Source of the DNA: Chloroflexota bacterium
GTDB taxonomy: Bacteria > Chloroflexota > Chloroflexia > Thermomicrobiales > JADLAZ01
Direction: 5' to 3'
Assembly: GCA_020849725.1 (NCBI GenBank)
Contig: JADLAZ010000013.1
Location: forward strand, 1 to 64,000
Length of the DNA: 64,000 bases
The notes under the pieces were generated by a model. The model was not told where the DNA came from. It was given only the letters and a program-made list of their open reading frames with translations, and searched no databases. Below, one piece after another: positions 51,741 to 61,150 of the stretch. Each line of letters begins with the position of its first letter. Position 1 is the first letter of the stretch. A program made the translations under genes and the position numbers.

Positions 51741-52688
51741 TCACAGGTAGAGCCGGCGGAACTCCAGCGACGCGCGCAGCCGGCCGAGCTTGAGGCCGAA
51801 GCGATACAGCCAGTCGAGCTGGCGCTGCTCCCAGTCGTCGTGGGCGAGCGCGCCACGGCGGGCCTGCAGCCAGTACCAGGGCAGCAGCCCGCCCTGCTTC
51901 AGCAGCCCCTTGTACTCGGCTAGCCGCCGGCGCACCTCGCCGCGCCGCATCGGCACGCCGTGCCGCACCATGACGAAGACGGCGCCGTAGCCCCACTTGC
52001 GGGCCTGGACGAAGAAGCTGCGCGAGTCCGACCGGAACTTGTGGTAGACCAGCGCCTCGGGATGAAACACCAGCCGCCAGGTCGATCGCTCCTGCATGCG
52101 CCAGGAGAAGTCGACATCCTCGCCGCAGATCATGGTCGCGTCGAACAGGCCAATCTGGTCGAAGACGACGCGGCGGAAGGCACAGTTGGGCGTCGGTGTG
52201 TAGGGCAGGTAGTGATGGCTCATGCCCACCGCCTGGCTCAGCACCCGCTTCTCCAGGCAGTAGCGCTCGACCGGCGACTCGGGCGGCGCGCCCTCGACCT
52301 CGCCGGCCACGCCGCCGATGGTCGGGTCGGCCATGAGCGGCGCGACGAGCGCCATGAGCCAGCCGGGCGTGACAATGCAGTCGCTGTCGGTGAAGGCCAG
52401 CAGCTCGCTGGCGGTGGCGCGGATGCCGGCGTTGCGCGCCGCGGCTGGCCCACGGGTCTGCCGCTCGTGGATCAGGCGCAGGCGATGGCCATCGGCGACC
52501 ATGATCTGGCGCTCGAGGAACGCGATCGTGCCGTCGCTCGAGCCGTTGTCGACCAGCGTGATGCTCAGCCGGTCGGCGGGGTAATCCAGCCGTCGCAACG
52601 ACTCCACCAGCGGCCCGATCGTGGTCATCGCATTGTAGATCGGCACGACCACCGCCACCGTCGGCCACGGATCAGGCATGGCGCTCAA
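51741..52688 (-). CDS. GT2-family glycosyltransferase
   Basis: 315 residues from ATG 52688 (ATG 52679 possible). GT-A signatures: VAVVVPIYNAMTTIGPLVES, ITLVDNGSSDGT, ARNAGIRATASELLAFTDSD with the D-S-D metal motif, and MICGEDVDFSWRMQ with the conserved E-D-x-D. C-terminal helices could sit at the membrane surface. Sits between a flippase and another GT2, so it probably extends a lipid-linked oligosaccharide. Confidence 0.9.
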   Translation of the reverse strand: MSAMPDPWPTVAVVVPIYNAMTTIGPLVESLRRLDYPADRLSITLVDNGSSDGTIAFLERQIMVADGHRLRLIHERQTRGPAAARNAGIRATASELLAFTDSDCIVTPGWLMALVAPLMADPTIGGVAGEVEGAPPESPVERYCLEKRVLSQAVGMSHHYLPYTPTPNCAFRRVVFDQIGLFDATMICGEDVDFSWRMQERSTWRLVFHPEALVYHKFRSDSRSFFVQARKWGYGAVFVMVRHGVPMRRGEVRRRLAEYKGLLKQGGLLPWYWLQARRGALAHDDWEQRQLDWLYRFGLKLGRLRASLEFRRLYL

Positions 52689-52725
52689 CCCAACTCCTCA
52701 CCACGCAGCGCTCCGTCCTCGCCAC

Positions 52726-54243
52726 TCACCGCCGGCGTCCCAATGCCAGCGTCGCCAGCCCCACCGTCTCGCGCCAGAGCGCGGGCTGCGCCAGAAAGAG
52801 CGTGCCGGCATAGGCCGCCGCGCCGGCGCCGGCCAACATGATCGCCGCCAGCAGCGCCGGCAGCCCACTCACCGTCAGCAGCGCCAGGTTGAGCGGCGCC
52901 ACGACGGCGGTCATGCCCAGCACGCCCAGCAGCCCGGGCGCCAGTTGCCTCAGCATCGCCGCCGGGCGCAGGCCGAGCGTCCGCGCCAGCAGCAGGTAGT
53001 TGAGCGGGTAGGTCAGCAGCGCGGCGATCAGATGGGCCGCCGCTAGCCAGACGACGTCGACACGCCCGCCCAGGTAGAGCAGCGGCGCCAGCACGGCCAC
53101 GCGGATGACCAGGAACCAGGTCAGCACCTCCGGCCGGCCGATCGCCTTGTAGATCTCGCCGAAGCTCAGATTGACGACGACGATGGCGCCCATCAGCGCC
53201 AGCAGGCTCAGCACCGGCGCCATCTCGGCCCATTTCGGCCCGTAGAGCGCCGGCGCCAGCACGTTGCTGACCAGCGCCATGCCGACCCCGATCGGCAGCC
53301 CGACCAGCGCCAGGTAGCGCAGCGTCTTCAGGAATGCGGCCTCGAGCCGGCCGCGGTCGTCGGCCAGCTTCGAGAAGGCCGGAAACAGCAGCTTGGTGAT
53401 GATGCTGGACATCGAGTTGACCGGCAGCGTCGCCAGATTGAAGGCGACCAGGAACAGGCCCATGCTCGTCTCGCCCAGTATGCGCCCGCCGATCAGGAAA
53501 TGCAGGTTGTTCATCAGGAAGATGAGGAAGCCCCAGACCATGACGTGCTTGCTGAAGTGGACGATCTCGCGGCTCAGCCCCCAGTCGATCGTCAGGCGCG
53601 GCCGCCAGGGCGAGACGAACCAGGCCATGATTGTGCCGAAGATCGTCGCCACGAGGTGACCGTAGATGAGGCTCCAGGCGCCGTGGCCAGCGATGGCGAA
53701 GCCGACCGAGGCCAGCAGGTAGCCGGCCGCCGGCGCCAGCTCCAGCAGCGCCGTCTTGCGGAACTGCAGCTCTTTCTGCAGCAGAAAGGCTTGCACCGAG
53801 CCGAAGGCGCTGATGATGAAGGTCACGGCCATCAGCCGCAGCATCGGCTCGACCAGCTCCTGGCGGAAGTAGTCGGCCGCCAGCGGCGCGACCAGCCAGG
53901 CGGCGGCAAACAGCCCCACGCCGGCCAGCAGGCTCAGATAGAAGGCCGTGTTGGCGGCCTCCTGGACACGGTCGCGGCGGTAGATCAGCGCCGAGCCGAC
54001 GCCGAGGTCGCGGAAGATGGCCAGCACGTTGATGCAGACCAGCACGAAGCCGAGCAAGCCGAACGACCACGGGTCCAGCAGCCGCGCCAGCACGACCGTC
54101 GAGATGAACGTCAGCGTCTTGCTGCCGGCGTAGGAGAGGGTCATCCAGCTCAGGCCGCGCACCGCGCGCGTGCCGACGCTCGGCGGCGCGGGCGCTTCCG
54201 GTGGCGGCGACTCGGTAGACGTGGCGGCGACCTCGATGGCCAT
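52726..54243 (-). CDS. Polysaccharide flippase, Wzx/MOP type
   Basis: 505 residues from ATG 54243. About 12-14 transmembrane helices in the polysaccharide-transporter layout: TRAVRGLSWMTLSYAGSKTL, VLARLLDPWSFGLLGFVLV, DLGVGSALIYRR, then PVNSMSSIITKLLFPAFSKL. It would flip undecaprenyl-linked repeat units outward. Consistent with the surrounding GT2/GT4 genes. Confidence 0.88.
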   Translation of the reverse strand: MAIEVAATSTESPPPEAPAPPSVGTRAVRGLSWMTLSYAGSKTLTFISTVVLARLLDPWSFGLLGFVLVCINVLAIFRDLGVGSALIYRRDRVQEAANTAFYLSLLAGVGLFAAAWLVAPLAADYFRQELVEPMLRLMAVTFIISAFGSVQAFLLQKELQFRKTALLELAPAAGYLLASVGFAIAGHGAWSLIYGHLVATIFGTIMAWFVSPWRPRLTIDWGLSREIVHFSKHVMVWGFLIFLMNNLHFLIGGRILGETSMGLFLVAFNLATLPVNSMSSIITKLLFPAFSKLADDRGRLEAAFLKTLRYLALVGLPIGVGMALVSNVLAPALYGPKWAEMAPVLSLLALMGAIVVVNLSFGEIYKAIGRPEVLTWFLVIRVAVLAPLLYLGGRVDVVWLAAAHLIAALLTYPLNYLLLARTLGLRPAAMLRQLAPGLLGVLGMTAVVAPLNLALLTVSGLPALLAAIMLAGAGAAAYAGTLFLAQPALWRETVGLATLALGRRR

Positions 54244-54398
54244 GCGGTGGCATCCCCTCACCCGGACCGGTGTTTCCTACTCGGCGCTCCAGAATCCCCT
54301 ACCCGTGTGAGCCTGACAACTCGGTGTCACCCGTCGGCACAGCGGTCCCACGCTCTGAGAGATCCTCCCTCCTGTCTACGTGTCGGCCGCCGCGTCTG

Positions 54399-56066
54399 TT
54401 AGCGCAGGACCATCGCCGGCGCGTCCTCGATCACCGGCACGAAGCGCAAGCTGGTAGCATCGGCCGGCACATCGTAGACGAGGTGGAGCGTCAGCGTCTC
54501 CCCCGGCGGGATCTGGGTCCAAATGCGCACCGGCTGCGGGCAGCCCGCCGGCGGGCAGCGGCGTGGCCGCGGCCCGAGCATGCGCTTGTTGAGCGAGTCG
54601 GTCGGCACGTCGGCGACGGTGACCCGCGCCAGCCCGGCCGGCGTCACTGCCTGCACCACCAGATCGCGGCCGACCTGCTGCACCGTGTCGCTGATGTTGG
54701 TGGCCCTCAGTTGAATGACAAAGAACGAGCCGGCGGCCGTCTGCGGCTCGTCGCCCCCCGCGCCGCCGTCGAAGGCCGGGCCGTAGTCGGCGTGGGCCAG
54801 GATCGTGTATTGCAGCACCGGCGCCGGATTGGTCGTCCTGAGCGCGGTGACGGCGGTGGCGCCGGCCGGCAGCGGCGTGTAGCGCCACTCGAAGTAGTGG
54901 CGGCCGACATTGCCCATCTCCACTTCAGGGCCGGGCGCGTTGCCGGGGGTGAAGGTCAGCACCCGCCGCTGAAAGAGCTGGATCAGCACCACCCGCTCCT
55001 GGCCGGCAACGCGCACGCTGGCCCAGTACGGCTCGGTGATGGGGTAGCCCATCGCCTCTTCCCAGTTGAAGACCGTCTCCTCGGCGGACTTGCCGGCCAG
55101 GCCGCCCTCCGGGTTGACGACCGGCTGGTTGGCCAGTGGCCCGGTCTTGTGCCGCTCGACCAGGAAGACCGGCCCGGTCTGGTTCATGAACGTCCAGAAG
55201 ACATTCGGGATATTGTGGCCAAAGTTCGCGTCGAAATGCTCGATCGTCGCCGCGCCGGCCAGCGACGGGTTCTCGCCGGTTGCGCCGGTCGGCCCGATCG
55301 TCGCGGTGATGCCCTGACCCACGCGCGGCTGGGCGCGATTGGTCACGGAGTCGAGCGTCGCCAGGCCGGCGAAGGCGGCGTAGGTCGGCGCGGTCGGGTT
55401 GAAGGCGGCCGGGTCGCCGGCGACGGCGATCGGCGCCGGCGTGAAGCCGCGCCCGAAGGCGGCGTTGCCGAGCTGGACCTGACCGCTGACCATCTCGACG
55501 ACCAGCAGGCCGTTGGTGATGCCGCCGCGGTTCTTCTGCGACGGGTTCGTCAGCTCCATGCGCGTCTTGTCGAAGTACTGCACCAGCCGCTTCTGGCTCA
55601 CGTCACCGAAGCGCTTCCTGGCCGCCTCGTCGAGGTAGGCTTCCTTGTAGGTCTCAGCGGTGCTGGCGAACGGCTCCGGTCCCCACAGCCACGAGCGCTC
55701 AGTCATGCGGCCGGCGACGGGCAGGTCGGCCCGGCTCCAGTAGGCCTCGATCGCCAGATCGGCGAAGCTCTCGGCGGCGACCGGCGCTGGCGGCAGCAGG
55801 CCGGCCGCCAGCAGCAGCGCCGCCAGCAACGACACGCCGCGGGTGATGAGGCGGGTGCGGGGCGCTTTCGGGCGGCGGTTGGGGCCGGCGATGGTGGGGC
55901 CGGCGGTTGAAACCGCGCCTAGAGGGCGCTGCGGCGCCACGAAGTCCGCCTTCGCGGACTGGGTTTCGTGTCGGCCTAACCCACGAAGGTGGGTTTCGTG
56001 GCCCGCAGGCCCTCTAGGTGCGGTTTCAACCGCCGGCCCCACCGCCGGCTTCCAGATCTTCATCAT
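54399..56066 (-). CDS. Secreted protein of unknown function, N-terminus interrupted by a palindromic element
   Basis: 555 residues. ATG 56066 overlaps the upstream gene's stop as ATGA, which supports this start (MMKIWKP). A palindromic element at 55893-56043 is then read through in frame, followed by a basic stretch (RRPKAPRTRLITRG) and a hydrophobic signal segment (VSLLAALLLAAGLLPPAPVA). The mature part, ESFADLAIEAYWSRADLPV onward, contains repeats such as FWTFMNQTGPVFL and FNWEEAMGYPITEPYW, typical of long Chloroflexi secreted proteins I cannot name. The C-terminal ~130 residues look like an immunoglobulin-like domain. GTG 55835 would give a 478-residue form with a short signal peptide. Confidence 0.78.
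   Translation of the reverse strand: MMKIWKPAVGPAVETAPRGPAGHETHLRGLGRHETQSAKADFVAPQRPLGAVSTAGPTIAGPNRRPKAPRTRLITRGVSLLAALLLAAGLLPPAPVAAESFADLAIEAYWSRADLPVAGRMTERSWLWGPEPFASTAETYKEAYLDEAARKRFGDVSQKRLVQYFDKTRMELTNPSQKNRGGITNGLLVVEMVSGQVQLGNAAFGRGFTPAPIAVAGDPAAFNPTAPTYAAFAGLATLDSVTNRAQPRVGQGITATIGPTGATGENPSLAGAATIEHFDANFGHNIPNVFWTFMNQTGPVFLVERHKTGPLANQPVVNPEGGLAGKSAEETVFNWEEAMGYPITEPYWASVRVAGQERVVLIQLFQRRVLTFTPGNAPGPEVEMGNVGRHYFEWRYTPLPAGATAVTALRTTNPAPVLQYTILAHADYGPAFDGGAGGDEPQTAAGSFFVIQLRATNISDTVQQVGRDLVVQAVTPAGLARVTVADVPTDSLNKRMLGPRPRRCPPAGCPQPVRIWTQIPPGETLTLHLVYDVPADATSLRFVPVIEDAPAMVLR
55893..56043. repeat. 151-bp palindromic element inside a coding N-terminus
   Basis: Arms of about 50 bp (55893-55943 and 55995-56043) share GGTGGGGCCGGCGGTTGAAA and CCTAGAGGGC in inverted orientation with few mismatches. 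The centre has two further hairpins, AGTCCGC/GCGGACT and CCCAC/GTGGG, giving a multi-armed cruciform. The downstream gene remains open through it. Confidence 0.8.
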
Positions 56067-57310
56067 GGACGACTCATTTCCAGTGTGGTGCGTGGTTCCG
56101 GGGCGAGCGCCGTCAGGCGCTCCTCAATCAGCGCGCCGATGTCGGCGGCTCGGTCGGGCCAGGCATTCTGGCGGGCGATGGCCAGCCGCGCCACCCGGCC
56201 CTGGTCGCGAACCGCCAGCGCCGCGTCGACGGCGGCCAGGAAGCCATCCGTGCCGGCGCCCAGGTGCAGGTGCCCGACCAGCGGCTCGGCCAGCGCCGCC
56301 AGCGACGGCAGCGGCGTCGCCGCCACCGGCCGGCCGGCGGCCAGGTACTCGTGCAGCTTGAGCGGGTAGATCGCGCTGGTGTGGCGGTCCAGCACGAACG
56401 GGATCGTCGCCACGTCCAGCCCGGCCAGGTAGCCGGGCAGCGCCGCCCGCGGCTGGAGGCCGAGGAAGTGGACGTTCGGGAAGCGCGCCAGCGCCGCCTG
56501 GTCGAACCACTGGCCATGCACCGGCCCGATCAACACCCACTGCAGGTCCGGCCGGGCCGCGGCACAGGCCGCCAGCAGCGCCTGATCGACGCGGAAATCC
56601 AGCACGCCGACGAAGCCGACGCGCGGGCCGGGGATGGCCGCCAGGTCGGCCGGCACGACCGTCGCCGGGTCGAGCGCCTGCGCAAACAGGTCGACGTCGG
56701 CGGCGTTCGGCACGGTGAACGTGAACGGGTTATAGCCGCCCTTGGTGCGCTTCAACTCGTCCGACGAGCAGATCACCAGATCGACCCGGCCGAGCAGGTC
56801 GCGCTCGATGGCGGCGCTGAAGACCGGGGCGCGCGGCTCGGTCGCTGTCTCGTCGGTGCAGTGGTAGAGGCTGAGGCGCTCGTCGAGCCGGCCCAGCACG
56901 CCCCGCCCGAAGACCGGGCTGAATGAGAGCCACAGGAGCGGCCGCTGGAAGCCGAGCGCGCTCGCTGCCCGCCGCACTGCCGCCCGAAACGGCACGAGAT
57001 TCGCCGCCACCACCGCGTCCGACAGCCAGCGCTGCCGGATCTTGCCGAAGGGCACGATCGGCGGCACGGTCAGCACGTGCAAGCCGTCGCGCACGTGGCG
57101 CAGCGCCGGCCGCCGCCCGGTCCAGGCTGCCAGTCGGTCGCGCGTCTCCGGCGTCTGCCGTGTGCGCGCTGCACTGACCACATTCAGCGGCGGGTCGACG
57201 AACAGGACCGTATTGCGCCGTGCCAGCTCCGCCGCCAGGTGGTGGCGGCTGGTCTGAAACGGGTGGTCCCAGGGGTGAACGGAGATGCAGATGATCTGGT
57301 CGTTGGTCAT
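56063..57310 (-). CDS. GT4-like glycosyltransferase
   Basis: 415 residues from ATG 57310; a long upstream open frame crosses a G-rich repeat and is rejected. CISVHPWDHPFQTSRHHLAA and RNTVLFVDPPLN open the first domain. The second has VGFVGVLDFRVDQALLAA, LGLQPRAALPGYLAGLD and PLKLHEYLAAGRPVAATPL with the donor-binding Glu. This is the pattern of TuaH/WcaI-like GT-B glycosyltransferases. Its stop overlaps the start of the secreted protein. Confidence 0.87.
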   Translation of the reverse strand: MTNDQIICISVHPWDHPFQTSRHHLAAELARRNTVLFVDPPLNVVSAARTRQTPETRDRLAAWTGRRPALRHVRDGLHVLTVPPIVPFGKIRQRWLSDAVVAANLVPFRAAVRRAASALGFQRPLLWLSFSPVFGRGVLGRLDERLSLYHCTDETATEPRAPVFSAAIERDLLGRVDLVICSSDELKRTKGGYNPFTFTVPNAADVDLFAQALDPATVVPADLAAIPGPRVGFVGVLDFRVDQALLAACAAARPDLQWVLIGPVHGQWFDQAALARFPNVHFLGLQPRAALPGYLAGLDVATIPFVLDRHTSAIYPLKLHEYLAAGRPVAATPLPSLAALAEPLVGHLHLGAGTDGFLAAVDAALAVRDQGRVARLAIARQNAWPDRAADIGALIEERLTALAPEPRTTLEMSRP

Positions 57311-57536
57311 AGGTGCTGGGGGGGTGGGGGTCGGGGGTCGGGGGTCAGGGATCGGGGGTCGGGGGTCAGGGATCGAGGGCTGGGAATAGGGGCCCTCGCC
57401 CTCGCCCACCGCGGTGGGCGAGGCAACCGGCATCTCCTGAGGCGCCACGGCCGATCCTCTCCCCCTCTGGGAGAGGGTTAGGGTGAGGGACCTTCCTGCC
57501 CCCGACCCCTGACCCCTGATCCCCAACCCCCGGTCC
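57311..57536. repeat. Inverted-arm element with GGGGGTC/CAGGGATC repeats and nested CCCTCACCC pair
   Basis: Left arm 57316-57385 repeats GGGGGTC and GGGGGTCAGGGATC; right arm 57500-57536 repeats CCCCTGACCCCTGATCCCC, complementary to it, and abuts the radical SAM TAG stop (57537-57539). Nested inside is an inverted pair of the DUF559-type repeat (57391-57428 and 57453-57492). Confidence 0.7.
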
Positions 57537-58676
57537 CTACCGCATCCACAGGAAGCAGCAGCGATCGCAGACGGGGAAGAGGCCCTTCTTGACCTCGCGG
57601 CGGAACTCGACGTACTTCTCGTTGTTCCAGATCTCCTTGAAGCTCTGGTCGTGCAAGTTGCCCATGTTGTACTGCAGGCAGGGGCTAACGTTGCCGCTGG
57701 GCAGGATGGCGGCATAGGCCCAGGGGGAGATGCAGCGGCGGTTGCTGTTGAAGTGCTCGCCGTAGTAGGCCTTGATGCCCTCGTCGTCCAGGTCGGGCAG
57801 CCAGGTGAGGCGGAAGGGGTACGTGCCTTCCTTCACCCGGTTCATATTCTCGACCAGCTTGTCGCCGTCGATGCCGACGTCCTCGATCACGAAGCTGTCC
57901 CACTGGCTGGTGGTCGTGCCGAACTTCTGCTTGAAGACGCGGTTGTGCTGCGCCGCGACATCGGCCGAGGTGTATTGCAGGTGCTGGAAGTTCAGCCAGC
58001 CGATGCCGACATCCTCCTGCACCAGCAGGTCGGCGAAGTCGCGCATCTGGTGGTAGTTCCAGGTCGAGACGACGAAGTTGACGTTGATGATCGGGTGGTC
58101 CTTGCCCAACTGCTGCTTGTACTTGTCGATCGTGCGGATGCCGGCCAGGGCGCGTTTGAAAATGTCCTTGCCGCCGCGGATCTGGTCGTGGGTGTCGGGC
58201 ATGCCGTCGACGGAGACGGTGAAATGCTCGACCAGCCCCTCCTTAACCATGATCTCGGCGTAGCGGCCGAGCAGCATGCCGTTGGTGATGATGTGGACGC
58301 GCAGCTCGTTCTTCTGCAGGTGCTCCAGCAGCGGGTACAGCTCGCGGTAGAGCAGCGTCTCGCCGCCGATGAGCGTGATCTTCGGCTTCCAGTCGGCGAT
58401 CTCGTCGATGACCTCTTTGATGCGGTCGAGCGTCATCAACTGGTCGAGCGAGTCTTTCTCCATGCCGTAGGCGAAGCCGGACTCGCCCCAGATGTCGCAC
58501 ATCTTGCAGCGCAGGTTGCAGCGGTAGGTCAGGTAGAGCGTGATCTCGTCGGGGGCGAGACTCTGGCCGTCAAGCAGCCGGTGGCTCACCTCGATGCTGG
58601 CCTTCTTGCGCAGCACCTGCGCGGCCATGCTTGGGTTCTTGACGGCACGCTTGACCTTGTCGACCGTGATCAGCAT
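57537..58676 (-). CDS. Radical SAM protein with C-terminal cysteine cluster
   Basis: 379 residues. The 4Fe-4S/SAM motif is YRCNLRCKMCDIW (C-x3-C-x2-C, about residues 52-60), with GGETLLYRELYPLL and TNGMLLGRYAEI forming the partial TIM barrel. The C-terminus has a SPASM-like set: CISPWAYAAILPSG, CLQYNMGNL, and VCDRCCFLW. Such enzymes modify peptides, sugars or lipids; its place in the surface-glycan cluster favours a carbohydrate or lipid-head modification (inference). Confidence 0.9.
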   Translation of the reverse strand: MLITVDKVKRAVKNPSMAAQVLRKKASIEVSHRLLDGQSLAPDEITLYLTYRCNLRCKMCDIWGESGFAYGMEKDSLDQLMTLDRIKEVIDEIADWKPKITLIGGETLLYRELYPLLEHLQKNELRVHIITNGMLLGRYAEIMVKEGLVEHFTVSVDGMPDTHDQIRGGKDIFKRALAGIRTIDKYKQQLGKDHPIINVNFVVSTWNYHQMRDFADLLVQEDVGIGWLNFQHLQYTSADVAAQHNRVFKQKFGTTTSQWDSFVIEDVGIDGDKLVENMNRVKEGTYPFRLTWLPDLDDEGIKAYYGEHFNSNRRCISPWAYAAILPSGNVSPCLQYNMGNLHDQSFKEIWNNEKYVEFRREVKKGLFPVCDRCCFLWMR

Positions 58677-58931
58677 GGTGCCCTATCTTCCTGCCGGCTG
58701 ACGGCAAGCGCGGCGCAGTGGCGGCCGCCTACGAGAGATATCGGTCGCGTGGCGCCGCCGGACGAGTCTGGCGTGGGCAACGCGCGCCGGCGATGCGCGA
58801 CGCATCACACAGGACTACGACCGGCCAGCGGCCGGTGTTTCCCAGAGTCCCCGGCGCTAAACAAGCGACACGCCTGTGCCGTAGGATTCTGGGGCCGGGC
58901 GTGCCGGCGCTGAGGGAGGAAGACAGCCACT

Positions 58932-59978
58932 ATGGCACAGCAACGCGTCCTGGTCACCGGCGGCGCCGGGTTCCTGGGCATCAACCTCTGCCGGGCGCTG
59001 ATCGCGCGCGGCTACGCGATCACCAGTCTCGACATCGCTGACTTTGCCGATCCCGATCTGCGCGACAAGGTGCGCGCCGTGCGCGGCGACATCCGCGACC
59101 CGCGCGCCGTCGATGAGGCGATGGCCGGCGTCGATCTCGTCGTCCACACCGCCGCGGCGCTGCCGCTGTACACGCCGGAGGATATCTACACGACCGACGT
59201 CGACGGCACGCGCGTCGTGCTGGAGTCGGCGCTGCGGCACGGCGTCCAGCGGGCGGTCCACATCTCGTCGACCGCCGTCTACGGCATCCCCGACCACCAC
59301 CCGCTGCTGGAGAACGACAAGCTGCAAGGGGTCGGCCCCTACGGCCAGGCCAAGATCCAGGCCGAGATGGTGGCGCTGGAGGTGCGCGCCAAAGGCATGC
59401 CGGTGGCGATCCTGCGGCCGAAGTCGTTCATCGGCCCGGAGCGGCTCGGCGTGTTCGCGCTGCTCTACGACTGGGCGATCGACGGCAAGAACTTCCCGGT
59501 GCTGGGCAGCGGCAACAACCTGTATCAATACCTGGACGTCAGCGACCTGTGCGACGCCATCCTGCTGTGCCTGACGCTGCCGGTCGAGCAGATCAACGAC
59601 ACCTTCAACGTCGGCGCCAAGGAGTTCGGCACGGCGAAGGATGATTTCCAGGCGGTGCTGGACGCCGCCGGCCACGGCAAGAAGGTGATCCCGGTGCCGG
59701 CGCTGCCGGCAATCTGGGCGCTGCGCGTGCTGGACGCCGTCCGGCTGTCGCCGCTGTACAAGTGGGTCTACGAGACGATCACCCAGGACTCGTTCGTCTC
59801 GATCGAGAAGGCTGAGACGCAGCTCGGCTACGCGCCGAAGTACTCGAACAAGCAGGCGCTGCTGCGCAACTTCGAGTGGTACTGCGCCCACCGGGCCGAG
59901 TTCGCCGCCGCCTCGGGTATCACCCACCGCGCGCCGTGGAAGCAGGGCGCGCTCGGGCTGGTGAAGAAGGTCTTCTGA
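58932..59978 (+). CDS. NAD-dependent epimerase/dehydratase
   Basis: 348 residues from ATG 58932 with GAGGGAGGA upstream. Extended SDR: VTGGAGFLGINLCRAL (residues 8-23), HTAAALPL, SSTAVYGIP and the catalytic YGQAK. C-terminal substrate domain about residues 190-320. Probably a nucleotide-sugar epimerase or hydroxysteroid-dehydrogenase-like enzyme. It is the only plus-strand gene at the end of the glycan region and starts about 255 bp from the divergent radical SAM gene; that spacer shows nothing notable. Confidence 0.87.
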   Translation: MAQQRVLVTGGAGFLGINLCRALIARGYAITSLDIADFADPDLRDKVRAVRGDIRDPRAVDEAMAGVDLVVHTAAALPLYTPEDIYTTDVDGTRVVLESALRHGVQRAVHISSTAVYGIPDHHPLLENDKLQGVGPYGQAKIQAEMVALEVRAKGMPVAILRPKSFIGPERLGVFALLYDWAIDGKNFPVLGSGNNLYQYLDVSDLCDAILLCLTLPVEQINDTFNVGAKEFGTAKDDFQAVLDAAGHGKKVIPVPALPAIWALRVLDAVRLSPLYKWVYETITQDSFVSIEKAETQLGYAPKYSNKQALLRNFEWYCAHRAEFAAASGITHRAPWKQGALGLVKKVF

Positions 59979-60068
59979 GCGAAGGGCAGCGGGTGCAGCC
60001 CTGCTCCTCGCGGGCGTCCCCTCGAGGGTATACTGACGCCGCTACGAGCCCACGCGAGGAGACATCCA

Positions 60069-60659
60069 ATGGCGATGGCGCAGCGGCTCATGACCGCGCA
60101 GGACCTGTGGGCATTGCCGCAGGATGGCCAGCGGCACTGGCTGATTGCAGGAGAACTGCACGCGCTGACGCCCAGCGGCGCGAGCCACGGCCGCCACGTG
60201 ATGCACCTGTCCATTCCGCTGGGCTCATTCGTCTACCGTCACGACCTCGGGGCGGTGTACGCGGCCGAAACGGGCTTTCAACTCTCGCGTGATCCTGACA
60301 CTATCCTGGGTGCTGACCTCGCCTTCGTCCGGAACGACCGCGTCGAGCCGCTTGGCGGGCGGGAAACATCCTACTTCGAGGGCCATCCCGACCTGGCGGT
60401 CGAGGTGGTGTCGCCGAACGACACGCGCCGCGAGGTCGCCGACAAGGTTGAGGTGTGGCTCGCGCACGGCACACCGGTCGTGCTGGTGATCGAGCCCCGC
60501 CAACGCCAGGTGACGCTGCACCGGCCCGGCGCGGGACCAGGGCAGCGCGCGCGCCGGACGCTGACTGAGGACGACGATCTCGTCATCGACGACCTGTTTC
60601 CCGGCTGGTCCCTGCCGGTGGCGTCGCTGTTCGCGGAGCGGCCGGCGCTCGCTGAGTAG
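60069..60659 (+). CDS. Uma2-family endonuclease, intact
   Basis: 196 residues from ATG 60069. Full Uma2 layout: MTAQDLWALPQDGQRHWLIA, then AETGFQLSRDPDTILGADLA (catalytic Asp), HPDLAVEVVSPNDTRREVAD (E-V-x-S core), and KVEVWLAHGTPVVLVIEP. A C-terminal beta region ends FPGWSLPVASLF. The family is abundant in Chloroflexi and cyanobacteria and of unsettled biological role. It faces a truncated relative on the opposite strand 57 bp away. Confidence 0.9.
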   Translation: MAMAQRLMTAQDLWALPQDGQRHWLIAGELHALTPSGASHGRHVMHLSIPLGSFVYRHDLGAVYAAETGFQLSRDPDTILGADLAFVRNDRVEPLGGRETSYFEGHPDLAVEVVSPNDTRREVADKVEVWLAHGTPVVLVIEPRQRQVTLHRPGAGPGQRARRTLTEDDDLVIDDLFPGWSLPVASLFAERPALAE

Positions 60660-60715
60660 CGCAGCGCGCAGTCGTCGGCATCGTGTCGGCCAGGACGGCC
60701 GACCCGCCGGTGCCG

Positions 60716-61096
60716 TTACAGCGCCGGCTCGTCGGCGAAGAAGGCCGCGACCGGCAGCGACCAGTCCCCAAACAACGTCGGGACGGTCAAGGTGTCGGCC
60801 TCAGTCAACGTCTGCACCCTGACATCGGTCGGCGCGCTCGTGGGCTGGTGGACCTCGACCTGCCGACGCCACGGATCGAGTACGATCACGACCTTCGTGC
60901 CGTGCGCGAGCCACGTCTGAACCTTGTCGGCGACCTCGCTGTAGCGGTCCGTGGGCGACACGGTCTCGACAACCAGCGCTGGTGCGCCGGGAAAGTAGCG
61001 GTCACCCGGTTGGCGCGCCGCGAAGCGCCGCACGCGCTCGCGCTCGACAAAGGCCAGGTCGCCCGCCAGGACGGTGTCAGGGTCGCTCGCCGGCAT
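60716..61096 (-). pseudogene. 5'-truncated Uma2-family gene
   Basis: The frame ending at 60716 encodes the Uma2 core from DPDTVLAGDLAFVERERVR through LVVETVSPTDRYSEVADK, VQTWLAHGTKVVIVLDPW, to a FGDWSLPVAAFFADEPAL end. The first ~65 residues of a normal protein are missing: upstream sequence is the aroA promoter region. An ATG at 61096 allows a 126-residue product, but it lacks the N-terminal half of the fold. Confidence 0.65.
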
Positions 61097-61150
61097 GGCC
61101 GTTCTGACCCCGGCCGGCTGCTATACTCCCGCCGACAGGAGGCGCGACGC

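Noticed and set aside
57311..57400. Short regularly spaced G-rich repeats as a CRISPR array
   Set aside because: Units are 7-14 bp tandem repeats without unique 30-40 bp spacers, and no cas gene is present.
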